Shown: positions 53,198 to 62,284, counted from the stretch's first letter. The stretch is DNA of 64,000 nt from Andeanibacterium fulvum (GCF_037154085.1 NZ_JBANRM010000001.1:682001-746000); one strand, 5' to 3'. Notes: generated by a model not told the origin, from the letters alone. Numbers and translations: made by a program.

Positions 53198-54934
53198 TCA
53201 ACCGTCTGTGTCAGGCGCAGCAGCCACCTTTGCAGCAATCTTCGCTTTAGACGGCTTCGGTTCGGTTTCAGCCACGACGGGCGCCCGCGTCGGAGCAGAG
53301 GCTTCCGCCTCGGCCGGTCCCTTCACCAGTCCGCTCAGCGAGCTGCCATCCAGCCCGAGTTCCTTCATCAACCCGTCGAGCACTGGCGCCTGCGCGCGAT
53401 AGGCGAGCGCGGCGGCGACTGCGTCATTCGCCAGATTTCCGCTGCCGCCACCCGCCGCAGGAGTTGCCGTGCTGCTGCCTCCGGCCTTCTGCGTGAGCCC
53501 ATCTACCTGCACGATCTTGATCGATTCGATGGCCTCCAGCGGCTTGGCGCTCTCGCGCACCAGCTCGGGGAGGACCTTGAGCAGCGCCAGCTTGGTCTGC
53601 AGCGAAATCTGCTCCATCGAGAGCAAATTAGCGGCCTCGTTCACGGCGCGCTGACCGGCGGCCTCCACTTCGAAACGCACCCGGTCCGCCTCGGCCCGTA
53701 GCTTCTCGGCATCGGCCTGGCCTTCCGCCTCCCGGCGCACGGCGTCCGCGCGGTTGGTGGCCGCATCGCGCTCGGCCTCTGCCTGTACCTTGACGCGGAT
53801 CGCTTCCCGCTCGGCCGCCTTGGCCGCCTCGATCAGTTCGATGCGCTTTTCACGCTCCGCCACTTCGGTTTCGCGCGCAGTGACCACGCCTTCCTCAGCG
53901 GCGACCGCCTTGGCGCGCGCGGCATCCGCCTCGGCCTTGGCCTGGCTTTCCTCGCGGCTCTTGTTCTGGACCGCGATCTGCTGTTCCTGCCGCGCGATTT
54001 CCAGCGCCTGGGTCTGCGCGATGCGGGATTGTTCGACCGAGCGATCGGCCTCGATCTGGTTGGAATCGATCGCTCGCTTCGCCTCGATCCGCGCTGCTTC
54101 GGCTTCCTGATTGCGCTCTGCCTGCTGACGGGCGATTTCCGCTGCCTGTTCGGCGCGGCGCATTTCGACTTCCCGCTCCTGCTCCAGCCGGGCAAATTCA
54201 TTGTCACGGCTGATTTCGAAACTGCGCTTGGCCGCTTCGAGATTCTTCGTCTCGATCTGGACGCGCGTATCCTGCTCGATGTCGTTGCGCGCCTTCTTGC
54301 GCAGTTCGATCTGCTCGGTGAGCTTGGTCAGGCCCTCGGCGTCGAAGGCATTGTTGGCGTTGAAATGCTCGATGCTCGTCTGGTCGAGGCCGGTGAGAGA
54401 GACCGATTCCAGTTCAAGCCCGTTCATGGCCAGATCGTTGGACGATACCTGCTGCACCTTCTGGACGAATTCGGCGCGCTGTTCGTGCAGCTCGTTCATC
54501 GTCATGCCCGCCGCGACCGAACGCAGCGCGTCGACGAACTTGCCTTCCACCAGATCCTTCAGCGCATCGGGGATCATCGTGCGCTGGCCCAGCGTCTGCG
54601 CCGCCATGGCAATGGAACCGGCATCGGGCCGCACACGGACGTAGAATTCGGCCTTCACGTCGATACGCAGGCGGTCGAGAGTGATCAGCGCGTCCTGGTT
54701 CTTGCGTTCCACCGCAAGGCGCACGGTGTTCATGTTCACCGGCATGGTTTCATGGAGCACCGGCAGCACCAGCGCGCCGCCGTTCATGATCACCTTCTCC
54801 CCGCCAAAGCCGGTGCGCACGAAGCTCACTTCCTTGGTTGCGCGGCGATACAGCTTGGTGATCGTCAGGCCGATGATGAGGACGACGAGGAAACCCGATC
54901 CGCCCCAGATCCCGATTTGGATCAGATTTTCCAT
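53198..54934 (-). CDS. flotillin-like SPFH membrane protein (YqiK type)
   Basis: A 578-residue protein with an N-terminal membrane segment (GSGFLVVLIIGLTI), an SPFH domain (residues about 35-200) and a long coiled coil with repeated AEAEREA-type runs to about 440, ending in a Gly/Ser and Ala-rich tail. This is the YqiK/flotillin layout of membrane microdomain scaffolds. It is preceded on the same strand by the YqiJ-like gene at 54955, its usual partner. Confidence 0.92.
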   Translation of the reverse strand: MENLIQIGIWGGSGFLVVLIIGLTITKLYRRATKEVSFVRTGFGGEKVIMNGGALVLPVLHETMPVNMNTVRLAVERKNQDALITLDRLRIDVKAEFYVRVRPDAGSIAMAAQTLGQRTMIPDALKDLVEGKFVDALRSVAAGMTMNELHEQRAEFVQKVQQVSSNDLAMNGLELESVSLTGLDQTSIEHFNANNAFDAEGLTKLTEQIELRKKARNDIEQDTRVQIETKNLEAAKRSFEISRDNEFARLEQEREVEMRRAEQAAEIARQQAERNQEAEAARIEAKRAIDSNQIEADRSVEQSRIAQTQALEIARQEQQIAVQNKSREESQAKAEADAARAKAVAAEEGVVTARETEVAEREKRIELIEAAKAAEREAIRVKVQAEAERDAATNRADAVRREAEGQADAEKLRAEADRVRFEVEAAGQRAVNEAANLLSMEQISLQTKLALLKVLPELVRESAKPLEAIESIKIVQVDGLTQKAGGSSTATPAAGGGSGNLANDAVAAALAYRAQAPVLDGLMKELGLDGSSLSGLVKGPAEAEASAPTRAPVVAETEPKPSKAKIAAKVAAAPDTDG

Positions 54935-54954
54935 CCTAAATGCTCCCCCAGAAA

Positions 54955-55584
54955 TCAGTCGGCAGGCGCCAGCCAGCGGTCCTGCAACGCTATGCAGTAA
55001 AAGGTTTCACCTTCGCGGCGGACAATCAGCACTTCCTCGCCCTCGGCGATTTCGGCCCCGTCCTCATGCGGTACGACCATCAGGTGATGCGGATGATCGT
55101 AGAGGTCCCGCACCTGCGCCCGGGCGGGAAAGCCTGCCCTCGCCTTGCCGGTGACGATACGCCCACGGCGGCCGACCAGACTATCGAGAGTGACGGCACT
55201 GCTCTCGTCGCGCGGCAGAATACGGGCGAGCGGGCGCGTGACCACCCCGGTGACGGGAAGCGCAGGCACCACCGCGATCCCGGCGGCCAGCCAGCGGTCC
55301 AGCGGAGCGCCGAGCAGCCCCTGCGCCAGTGACTGGATGCCCACGCCCAGCCCGGCAAACAGGAACAGGAACAGCGCCAGCCAGACAGTGAAGGGGACGC
55401 GGCCGATCCCGAACAGCGACAGCAGTCCTTCCACGAAGCCAAGATGCCCGTCGCCGTCCAGATCGGCGTCGAAGCCCGCCTCGCTGTCGAAATCCAATGC
55501 GCCGAGCAACTGGGCCAAGGCCAGCAGCAGCATCACGGCCAAGGCCGCCATGAATGGCAGATTGTGGTCTGCAAGCAGGTTCAT
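54955..55584 (-). CDS. YqiJ-like (NfeD-type OB-fold) membrane protein
   Basis: A 209-residue protein with two or three membrane segments and an Asp-rich loop (DLDGDGHL), and a C-terminal OB-fold-like part (RGRIVTGKARAGFPARAQV...GEEVLIVRREGETFYCI). This matches YqiJ, the NfeD-family partner of YqiK. ATG 55584 (MNLLADHNL) is chosen; an upstream start at 55665 would disrupt the first membrane segment. It is co-directional with the flotillin gene, 20 bases before it. Confidence 0.85.
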   Translation of the reverse strand: MNLLADHNLPFMAALAVMLLLALAQLLGALDFDSEAGFDADLDGDGHLGFVEGLLSLFGIGRVPFTVWLALFLFLFAGLGVGIQSLAQGLLGAPLDRWLAAGIAVVPALPVTGVVTRPLARILPRDESSAVTLDSLVGRRGRIVTGKARAGFPARAQVRDLYDHPHHLMVVPHEDGAEIAEGEEVLIVRREGETFYCIALQDRWLAPAD

Positions 55585-55796
55585 GACGAACCGCCCGCCG
55601 CAAATCCGGACATGCCCCCTCCGAATCGCTGCCGAGGCTGGCAGCTCGCAGCATTGAACCGGCACGCAGCCGAAGAATCCAGCATAACCGGATGAAGCAT
55701 CGCCGAATTCCGCACCGATACGGAGAAGTCCCTAACGACGGACGCCTTCTCGCATGAACCGCATTGCCGCCCTGCCCCGCAGTGCTAGGAAGCGTC

Positions 55797-56297
55797 ATGC
55801 GCAAGCCGACATTCGCCCTGCTGCTCGCCCTGCCGGCCATGCTTGTCGCCGCCCCGCTCGCGGCGAAGGACAGTCTGGGCGTCTTCTCGGAATGGGGCGC
55901 CTTTCGCGATCCGCAAACGCCGCGCTGCTATGCCATCGCCATGGCGCTCAACTCCACTGCGGCGCGCGATTACCAGCCCTTTGCCAGCGTCGGCTCCTGG
56001 CCGAAGCGGCAATTGCGCAATCAGATTCATTTCCGCCTGTCCCGCAACGTCAGCCCCTCAGGCAGGATCGTGCTGACCGTGGGACGCGGCACTTCGTTCG
56101 AACTGACCGGCGGCGGGGGCGATGCCTGGGCGAAGGACCGCAAGATGGACGCCGCGATCATCGCCGCCATGCGCTCCGCAGGCGGGATGACCGTGACCGC
56201 GCGCGACAGGAACGGCGCCAGCTTTACCGACCGTTACGGCCTCGCAGGCGCAGCCACCGCAATGGATGCGGCAACCGTGGGCTGCGCCAAGCTGTAA
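55797..56297 (+). CDS. secreted protein, possibly IalB-like
   Basis: A 166-residue protein with a signal peptide (MRKPTFALLLALPAMLVA..., cleavage near LAAKD). The start of the mature part (GVFSEWGAFRDPQTPRCYAIA) and a terminal VGCAKL cysteine resemble the invasion-associated locus B family, but this is weak. TAGGA precedes ATG 55797. Divergent from the YqiJ-like gene. Confidence 0.7.
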   Translation: MRKPTFALLLALPAMLVAAPLAAKDSLGVFSEWGAFRDPQTPRCYAIAMALNSTAARDYQPFASVGSWPKRQLRNQIHFRLSRNVSPSGRIVLTVGRGTSFELTGGGGDAWAKDRKMDAAIIAAMRSAGGMTVTARDRNGASFTDRYGLAGAATAMDAATVGCAKL

Positions 56298-56322
56298 TAT
56301 TTCGCCGAGCGCCCAGACGAAA

Positions 56323-56346
56323 CGGGCCGGGATTGCTCCCGGCCCG
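56323..56346 (-). terminator. intrinsic terminator of the outer-membrane protein gene
   Basis: A perfect 10-bp G/C stem (56323-56332 with 56337-56346) and a 4-base loop precede TTTCG on the minus strand. The U run is short. Confidence 0.7.
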
Positions 56347-56378
56347 CGGCGTGTGCGCTCCTGCGCTGATCCGAAATA

Positions 56379-57041
56379 TCAGAAGCGCACGCCAAGGCCC
56401 GCGACCACCTGATGGCGGTCGAGATCGACATCGAAGCGGTCGCTCTCCAGTCCGCTCGGGGCCTCGGCCTCGCCTTTCGCATAGTTGGAATAGCGATATT
56501 CGCCCTTGAGGAAGACGTTCTTCGTCAGGGCGAATTCCGCGCCCGCGCCGAGGCGCCAGCCATCAAGATCCACATCGGTTTCGGTATCGGTGGTGTTGTC
56601 GGTGGCTAGGACGTTGAAGCGGGTATTGGTATAACCGCCCTTGGCATAGACGAGGGCCGAGGGGCCGATGGGCACACCTACGCGGACACCGGCGTAGAGG
56701 TCCCTTCCGGCCGAGGCATTGGCCACGCCGAAGCCGGAAAAGGCCGCCGTGTCATATTCGGTGCTGGCCTGGGATTCCATCCACTCGCCTTCCACGCCCA
56801 CGACCACGCCGCCGGCATTGAAATCGTAGCCCACACCCACGCCGTAGGTCAGGTCGTCGATCGACTGGTCAAGCTCGTCGGCATTGTCGATGTCTTCGCT
56901 GCTGCCGGGCCGCACGCTGTCATAGCCCACCAGCCCTTCGAGGCGGAAACCGGTGAAGGCATCGGATTCTTCCTGTGCCGCGGCAGGGGCGGCAATGGCC
57001 GCGGCAGTGCCGGTTGCGATGAGGAAAAACGTCTTCTTCAT
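56379..57041 (-). CDS. outer-membrane beta-barrel protein (Omp25/porin-like)
   Basis: A 220-residue protein with a signal peptide (MKKTFFLIATGTAAAIAAPA..., cleavage near AAAQ). The mature chain has about eight amphipathic strands (YGVGVGYDFNAGG, VEGEWMES, DLYAGVRVGVPIG, VFLKGEYRYSNY) and ends VVAGLGVRF with the C-terminal Phe signal for barrel insertion. This is the Opa/Omp25-type barrel fold. ATG 57041 is chosen by the signal peptide; the frame is open far upstream, which is not coding. Confidence 0.88.
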   Translation of the reverse strand: MKKTFFLIATGTAAAIAAPAAAQEESDAFTGFRLEGLVGYDSVRPGSSEDIDNADELDQSIDDLTYGVGVGYDFNAGGVVVGVEGEWMESQASTEYDTAAFSGFGVANASAGRDLYAGVRVGVPIGPSALVYAKGGYTNTRFNVLATDNTTDTETDVDLDGWRLGAGAEFALTKNVFLKGEYRYSNYAKGEAEAPSGLESDRFDVDLDRHQVVAGLGVRF

Positions 57042-57251
57042 GGGTTCACTCCCTTGCTTATCGCACGGCGGATATGCCGTGCTCCTTCTTGGGTGAGAGT
57101 GAGAATGCCCCCGCCAGATGAACCTAAGGCAACGAAAAAACTGTGTTATTCCAGCAACATCGCTTCGAGGTTGAACGGTGCATCTCAAGCGGTGAGACGC
57201 CTGGAACGGCCTGCCGCCACTGCCCTTTGCGCGCGACGAAACTCCCCCTAT

Positions 57252-58562
57252 ATGCGGCGCATTGTGACAGACACTCCGCTTATCCCGATCCCCGGTCAGT
57301 TTGACCCGGTTCCCGTCGCGCGCGACATCACGCCGCGTGAAGACGGCCGTATCGACCTGATCGGCCTGCCCAAGGCCCGTATCGCCGAATTGTTCGCCGA
57401 GGCGGGACTCGACGCGAAACAGGCGAAGCTGCGCGCCAAGCAAGTGTTCCACTGGCTCTATCATCGCGGCGTGACCGAGTTCGAGGCGATGACCGACATC
57501 GCCAAGACCATGCGCCCCTGGCTGGCCGAACGCTTCGTGATCGGCCGCCCGCAGATCGTTGAAGCCCAGCATTCCACCGACGGCACTCGCAAATGGCTGC
57601 TGCGCACGGCCGATGGCCATGATTTCGAGATGGTGTTCATCCCCGATGCGGATCGCGGCACGCTGTGCGTGTCCAGCCAGGTGGGCTGCACGCTCAACTG
57701 CCGCTTCTGCCACACCGGCACGATGCGGCTGGTGCGCAACCTCACGCCGGGCGAGATCGTGGGCCAGGTGATGCTGGCGCGCGATGCACTGGGCGAATGG
57801 CCCAAGGGCGCGAACGATACGCGCATGGCCACCATGGCCGGCCTCGATTACGACGAGGACGAGGATGATGGGGAAAGCAGCTACACCTCAGATGGGCGCC
57901 TGCTGACCAACATCGTAATGATGGGCATGGGCGAGCCGCTGTATAATTTCGACAATGTGCGCGATGCGCTGCGGCTGGTGATGGATGGCGACGGGCTGGC
58001 CCTGTCCAAGCGCCGCATCACCCTGTCCACCAGCGGCGTTGTGCCGATGATGGAACGCTGCGGCGAGGAAATCGGCGTAAACCTTGCCGTCTCGCTCCAT
58101 GCGGTGAACAAGGAAATCCGCGACGAAATCGTGCCGATCAATCGCAAATACGGGATCGAGGAACTGCTGCAGGCCTGTTCCGACTATCCCGGCGCCTCCA
58201 ATGCCCGGCGCATCACGTTCGAATATGTGATGCTGAAGGACAAGAACGACAGCGACGAGGATGCGCACGAGCTGGTGCGGCTGATCAAGCAATACCGCCT
58301 GCCCGCCAAGGTGAACCTGATCCCGTTCAACCCCTGGCCGGGCGCGCCTTATGAATGTTCCTCGCCGGAACGGGTGCGGGCCTTTTCCAACATCGTATTC
58401 GAAGCAGGCATTTCCGCCCCGGTGCGCACGCCGCGCGGGCGCGACATCGATGCCGCCTGCGGCCAGTTGAAGACTGCCGCCGAAAAGAAGAGCCGCGCCG
58501 AACTGGACCGGCTCGCCGCCGAAAAGCAGGCCGCGCTGGAAGCGGATTTCCCGCAAGGATAA
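57252..58562 (+). CDS. rlmN: dual-specificity 23S/tRNA adenine-C2 methyltransferase
   Basis: Radical-SAM enzyme methylating A2503 in 23S rRNA and A37 in some tRNAs. The 436-residue protein has the 4Fe-4S motif C146-x3-C150-x2-C153 in CTLNCRFCHTG, MGMGEPLYNF, and NPWPGAPYECSSPERV near the end. An acidic insert (DEDEDDGESS) is usual in alphaproteobacteria. ATG 57252 fits best; upstream codons are not conserved. Followed by a palindromic repeat. Confidence 0.96.
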   Translation: MRRIVTDTPLIPIPGQFDPVPVARDITPREDGRIDLIGLPKARIAELFAEAGLDAKQAKLRAKQVFHWLYHRGVTEFEAMTDIAKTMRPWLAERFVIGRPQIVEAQHSTDGTRKWLLRTADGHDFEMVFIPDADRGTLCVSSQVGCTLNCRFCHTGTMRLVRNLTPGEIVGQVMLARDALGEWPKGANDTRMATMAGLDYDEDEDDGESSYTSDGRLLTNIVMMGMGEPLYNFDNVRDALRLVMDGDGLALSKRRITLSTSGVVPMMERCGEEIGVNLAVSLHAVNKEIRDEIVPINRKYGIEELLQACSDYPGASNARRITFEYVMLKDKNDSDEDAHELVRLIKQYRLPAKVNLIPFNPWPGAPYECSSPERVRAFSNIVFEAGISAPVRTPRGRDIDAACGQLKTAAEKKSRAELDRLAAEKQAALEADFPQG

Positions 58563-58563
58563 T

Positions 58564-58647
58564 CGTCATTGCGAGGGCCAGCGGCCCGAAGCAATCCAGG
58601 GCCCAACGCGTTACGCTCTGGATTGCTTCGCTACGCTCGCAATGACG
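58564..58647. repeat. CATTGCGAG palindromic repeat
   Basis: CGTCATTGCGAG (58564-58575) with inverted CTCGCAATGACG (58636-58647), and inner GAAGCAATCCAG/CTGGATTGCTTC arms. A second copy lies at 60155-60249. Confidence 0.85.
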
Positions 58648-58715
58648 AAGCGATCTGAAGTAAAGCTGCCGCTATCTTGCGTGACAGGGCGCAAACCCCG
58701 CCCTATCCCCGTCTC

Positions 58716-59045
58716 ATGGCCTATATTTATCTGCTGATCGCCATCGTGGCGGAAGTCATCGCCACCTCGCTGCTCAAGGCGGCGGACGGGTTCTCGAAGC
58801 CGTTGCCCACGATCGGCTCGGTAATCGGCTATGGGATCGCCTTCTATTTCCTCTCGCTCACCTTGCGCACGGTACCCACCGGGGTCGCCTATGCGATCTG
58901 GTCGGGCGTGGGGATCGTGCTCATCACCACGGTCGCTTGGGTGTTCCAGGGCCAGAAGCTCGACAGCCCAGCCCTTGTCGGCATGGGGCTGATCACTGCA
59001 GGAGTAGTGGTGATGAACGTGTTTTCGAAGACCGCCGCCCATTGA
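58716..59045 (+). CDS. SMR-family multidrug efflux protein (EmrE-like)
   Basis: A 109-residue, four-segment proton-coupled exporter. The conserved membrane-embedded Glu is present in IVAEVIATSLLKAADGF and the second segment's GVAYAIWSGVG motif is intact. Dimers of such proteins expel quaternary ammonium compounds or guanidinium. ATG 58716 gives the usual length. It is convergent with the hxlR-type gene. Confidence 0.93.
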   Translation: MAYIYLLIAIVAEVIATSLLKAADGFSKPLPTIGSVIGYGIAFYFLSLTLRTVPTGVAYAIWSGVGIVLITTVAWVFQGQKLDSPALVGMGLITAGVVVMNVFSKTAAH

Positions 59046-59061
59046 AGGGCACGCCCGGCGC

Positions 59062-59511
59062 TCAATCCTCCGGACACTCCGCATCGAACTTCGCACGGGC
59101 GGCCGCAATGGCCTCGCGATTCGAAACGGCCCACGCGCCCAGCGCCTTGACCGGGCATTTGAGCGAATGGCCCAGCGGCGTGAGCGAATAATCGACGCGC
59201 GGCGGGATGCTGGGGGTCACCGCCCGGCTCACCAGCCCGTCCCGCTCCAGCCCGCGCAGGGTGCGAGTGAGCATGCGCTGCGAAATGCCCGCGATGGCAC
59301 GCCGCAACTCGTTGAAACGCAAAGGCCCTTCATCGAGGCTCATCACCACCTGCATCGACCATTTGTCCCCCACGCGGCTGAGCACTTCGGTGACGGTCTG
59401 GCAGGTGCCACTATGCGGCACGTCCAGGGCGATGAAGGTCTCCAAAGGAACATCCATGTTCCTATCGGACAATAAAGTGCCTTCTTGCGCGATGGTGGTA
59501 GTGGTTTCCAT
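59062..59511 (-). CDS. HxlR-family transcriptional regulator
   Basis: A 149-residue winged-helix regulator. The N-terminal HSGTCQTVTEVLSRVGDKWSMQVV, with a cysteine that in related proteins senses quinones, and FNELRRAIAGISQRMLTRTLRGLERDGL recognition helix region are typical of HxlR. It is divergent from azoR with only 38 bases between starts, so it probably controls azoR and itself. A second ATG at 59457 would leave a more normal operator space. Confidence 0.9.
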   Translation of the reverse strand: METTTTIAQEGTLLSDRNMDVPLETFIALDVPHSGTCQTVTEVLSRVGDKWSMQVVMSLDEGPLRFNELRRAIAGISQRMLTRTLRGLERDGLVSRAVTPSIPPRVDYSLTPLGHSLKCPVKALGAWAVSNREAIAAARAKFDAECPED

Positions 59512-59549
59512 ATGGCCCTTGGTTATCGTTTGTTACCGGAGAATTCCAG

Positions 59550-60146
59550 ATGAAGATTCTGCATATCGACAGCGCCACGACCGGCGAGAACTCAGTCAGC
59601 CGCGAGCTTACCAAGGCGATCGTCGAGCATTTCACGGCCAAGAATCCCGGTGCGGAAGTGGCGGTTCTGGATCTCGAAGCCAATCCGATCCCGCACCTCA
59701 CCAACGCCACCACCGGCGCCATCCGCCTGCCGGCCGAAGCGCACACGCCCGAAATGGCCGCTGCCTTTGCCGCCGAACGCGCGGTGCTGGACCAGTTCCT
59801 TGCTTCCGACGTGGTCGTGATCGGCGCGCCGATGTACAACTTCACCATTCCCAGCTCGATCAAGGCCTGGCTTGACCGCCTGGGCGTGCCGGGCGTGACC
59901 TTCAGCTATTCCGAAGCCGGCCCCAAGGGCCTTGCCGGCGGCCGCCGGGTGATCGTCGCTTCCTCGCGCGGCGGCGAATATGGTTTTGACGGTCCGATGG
60001 AACATCAGGAAACCTACCTGCGCGACATGTTCGGCTTCATCGGCATCGACAATGTCGAATTCATCCGCGCGGAAAAGATCGGCTACGGCCCCGACGTGCG
60101 TGCAGCCTCGATCGCTGCGGCCAAGGAAGAGATCGCGAAGCTTTGA
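59550..60146 (+). CDS. azoR: FMN-dependent NADH-azoreductase
   Basis: A 198-residue flavodoxin-fold enzyme that reduces azo dyes and quinones with NADH. Features: MKILHIDSATTGENSVSREL start, VVIGAPMYNFTIPSSIKAWLD for FMN binding and GGRRVIVASSRGGEYG. It is divergent from an HxlR regulator, as in many azoR loci, consistent with quinone stress defence. A palindromic repeat directly follows its stop. Confidence 0.93.
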   Translation: MKILHIDSATTGENSVSRELTKAIVEHFTAKNPGAEVAVLDLEANPIPHLTNATTGAIRLPAEAHTPEMAAAFAAERAVLDQFLASDVVVIGAPMYNFTIPSSIKAWLDRLGVPGVTFSYSEAGPKGLAGGRRVIVASSRGGEYGFDGPMEHQETYLRDMFGFIGIDNVEFIRAEKIGYGPDVRAASIAAAKEEIAKL

Positions 60147-60154
60147 TTTCTCTT

Positions 60155-60249
60155 CGTCATTGCGAGGAGGCAAAGCCGACGAAGCAATCCAGAGCCCAGT
60201 ATACAACGGCCCTGGATTGCCGCGCGACCTGCGGTCGCTCGCAATGACG
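60155..60249. repeat. CATTGCGAG palindromic repeat, second copy
   Basis: CGTCATTGCGAG from 60155 and inverted CTCGCAATGACG at 60238-60249, filling the gap between convergent azoR and the PhzF gene; its right end abuts the PhzF stop codon. Confidence 0.85.
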
Positions 60250-60250
60250 A

Positions 60251-61108
60251 TCAGCCAAATATCGGCACCACCCCACCACGGGAAATCGTGGCCACCCTGC
60301 CCCCGACCCAAATGGCATTGTTCTTGTCCACCGAGCAGAACACCCGACCATCGGCGCCCACCATCCGGCCCTGTGCCGCTACATAGCTTTCCCGAGCAAG
60401 GCCGGTTCCGAACAGATACATCGCCGCCGCCGCGTTGAAGCTGCCGGTCACCGGGTCTTCCACCAGCATTCCCTTGTCGTTGACGAAGAAGGCGCGGACT
60501 TCCCAGGCGGCGTCCGATCCTTCGGCACAGGGCCCGGCCAGGCCGATATCGGTCGGCACCGGCGCGCGCGGCAGGGGATGGGCCGCCAGCACATCCTCGG
60601 CAGAGCGCAGGCGCAGCATCTTCCAGCCGGGGCCATTATCGGCATGGACAGCGGAGACGATGGCGCCCTCCTCCACTCCGGCGATGCGCGCGGCTTCTGC
60701 ACGCTCCTCTGCACTCAGTTCACCACCCTTCACCAGCGGCGGAGCACAGAAGGACAGCATGGCGCCATCCTGCTTCACTTCCACCAGCCCGACCCCGCAT
60801 TCCTGCACCACCACGCCTTCGCGGCGCGGCTGGCCACCTGCCTCAAGCCAGGCATGGCAAGTGCCAAGCGTGGGATGCCCGGCAAAGGGCAATTCGCCCG
60901 CAGGATAGAATATCCGCACCCGGTAATCCGCTGCCGGATCGGTGGGCGGCAGGAGGAAGGTCGTCTCGGAAAAGCCGAGCCACTGGGTGAGCCGCAACAT
61001 CTGCTCGCCGCTCCACCCATCTGCCCCGCGCACCACGGCCAGCGGATTGCCCTTGAGCGGGGCAGAGCCGAACACGTCGACGAGATCGAGCAGGATGGGG
61101 TCACTCAC
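60251..61108 (-). CDS. PhzF-family isomerase
   Basis: A 285-residue diaminopimelate-epimerase-fold protein. DVFGSAPLKGNPLAVV, the FSETTF catalytic Glu region, FAGHPTLGTCHAWLE and EDPVTGSFNAAAAMYLF are hallmarks of PhzF/YddE proteins. I chose the GTG at 61108 (VSDPILLDLVDVF) because the family starts there; ATG 61159 would read through a repeat fragment. Substrate unknown. It is divergent from a methyltransferase gene. Confidence 0.88.
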   Translation of the reverse strand: MSDPILLDLVDVFGSAPLKGNPLAVVRGADGWSGEQMLRLTQWLGFSETTFLLPPTDPAADYRVRIFYPAGELPFAGHPTLGTCHAWLEAGGQPRREGVVVQECGVGLVEVKQDGAMLSFCAPPLVKGGELSAEERAEAARIAGVEEGAIVSAVHADNGPGWKMLRLRSAEDVLAAHPLPRAPVPTDIGLAGPCAEGSDAAWEVRAFFVNDKGMLVEDPVTGSFNAAAAMYLFGTGLARESYVAAQGRMVGADGRVFCSVDKNNAIWVGGRVATISRGGVVPIFG

Positions 61109-61136
61109 CGGGAAACGCCTTTCATCAGAACAGTCA

Positions 61137-61148
61137 CTCGCAATGACG
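61137..61148. repeat. orphan arm of the CATTGCGAG repeat
   Basis: CTCGCAATGACG matches one arm of the repeats at 58564 and 60155, without a partner arm nearby. It lies about 30 bases upstream of the PhzF start. Confidence 0.6.
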
Positions 61149-61172
61149 AGGCCGATCACCTAGACCCTCACC

Positions 61173-61775
61173 ATGGACCCGCAGACCGCCGAATTCTACC
61201 GCACGCGTTCGCGCGAATGGGCAGCCGCCCTGCCCCGCGAACTTCGTCCCGAGCTGGACGCGTTTCTCGACCGGCTGGCCCCCGGCGCGCGCATCCTGGA
61301 ACTGGGCTGCGGCGACGGGCGCGATGCGCAGCGCATGATCGAGCGCGGCTTCGACGTTGATACCAGCGACGGCGTGCCCGAAATGGCCCAGCTCGCCAGC
61401 GAGCGGATCGGGCGGCCCGTGCCGGTAATGCTGTATGAGGAACTAGAAGCCGAAGGCGAGTATGACGCGGCATGGTGCCACGCCTCGCTGCTCCACGTCC
61501 CGCTGGCCGATCTGCCCGGCATTCTCGCCCGCATTCACCGCGCCCTGAAGCCCAGCGCGCCCTTTTATGCCAATTACAAGGGCGGCGAAGGTGGGCACCA
61601 CCAGACAAATGGGCGAGACGATTTCGGCCGCTTCTACAGCTACCTGTCCGTGGCCGATCTTGAAGCAGCCTATCGTAAGGCGGTCGATTGGGCAGACCTT
61701 GGATTCGTCACCACGCAGGGCGGCAGCTTCGGCGGCACGCCCACCATCTGGCACGCAGTGACGGCCCGGAAATAG
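61173..61775 (+). CDS. class I SAM-dependent methyltransferase
   Basis: A 200-residue protein with the SAM loop RILELGCGDGRDAQRMIERG, the acidic DTSDGVPEMA and AAWCHASLLHVP (motif IV), typical of small-molecule methyltransferases. The ATG at 61173 fits. Substrate unknown. Followed by a secreted protein gene after 137 bases. Confidence 0.88.
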   Translation: MDPQTAEFYRTRSREWAAALPRELRPELDAFLDRLAPGARILELGCGDGRDAQRMIERGFDVDTSDGVPEMAQLASERIGRPVPVMLYEELEAEGEYDAAWCHASLLHVPLADLPGILARIHRALKPSAPFYANYKGGEGGHHQTNGRDDFGRFYSYLSVADLEAAYRKAVDWADLGFVTTQGGSFGGTPTIWHAVTARK

Positions 61776-61912
61776 CTATCCGCCTCCACCTGCCGTGCAA
61801 AATCCACGGCTCGGCTCCTGACAGAAATCCCAACGATCCGTTCAGCTTCGGTTTTGCCATGCTGAACAAAAACGGCGTCATTGGATCTGATTTGGAAGGA
61901 AAGGATCGAGCC

Positions 61913-62284
61913 ATGAAGAAGTTTATGATGGCCATTGCGGCCGCCGGCCTGGTTCTCCCCGCCGTCCCCGCTGCTGCCGACCCGCCGCGCCATGCCCCGG
62001 CCCATGGCTATCGCGACAAGCACGATGTCTATGACAGCAAGGGCCGCTATCGCGAACCCCGCCGCGTCACTCACAATGACCGCATCTGGCGCGGGAATGA
62101 CGGCCGTTATTACTGCAAGCGCGATAACGGCACGACCGGCCTGATCATCGGCGCCGCTGGCGGTGCACTGGTCGGCCGCGCGATCGACACTCGCGGCGAC
62201 CGCACGGTCGGCACGATTCTCGGCGCTGCGGTTGGCGGCCTGCTGGGTCGCGAGATCGACCGCGGCGAGGCGCGCTGCCGCTAA
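61913..62284 (+). CDS. glycine-zipper 2TM secreted protein
   Basis: A 123-residue protein: signal peptide (MKKFMMAIAAAGLVLPAV..., cleavage near AAAD), a basic/aromatic middle with YRDKHDVYDSKGRYREPRR, and a C-terminal glycine-zipper hairpin (GLIIGAAGGALVGRAI and TILGAAVGGLLGREI). This matches the rickettsia 17-kDa-like glycine zipper 2TM family found in sphingomonads, thought to act in the outer membrane. GGAAGGAAAGG precedes the ATG. A strong terminator follows. Confidence 0.88.
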   Translation: MKKFMMAIAAAGLVLPAVPAAADPPRHAPAHGYRDKHDVYDSKGRYREPRRVTHNDRIWRGNDGRYYCKRDNGTTGLIIGAAGGALVGRAIDTRGDRTVGTILGAAVGGLLGREIDRGEARCR

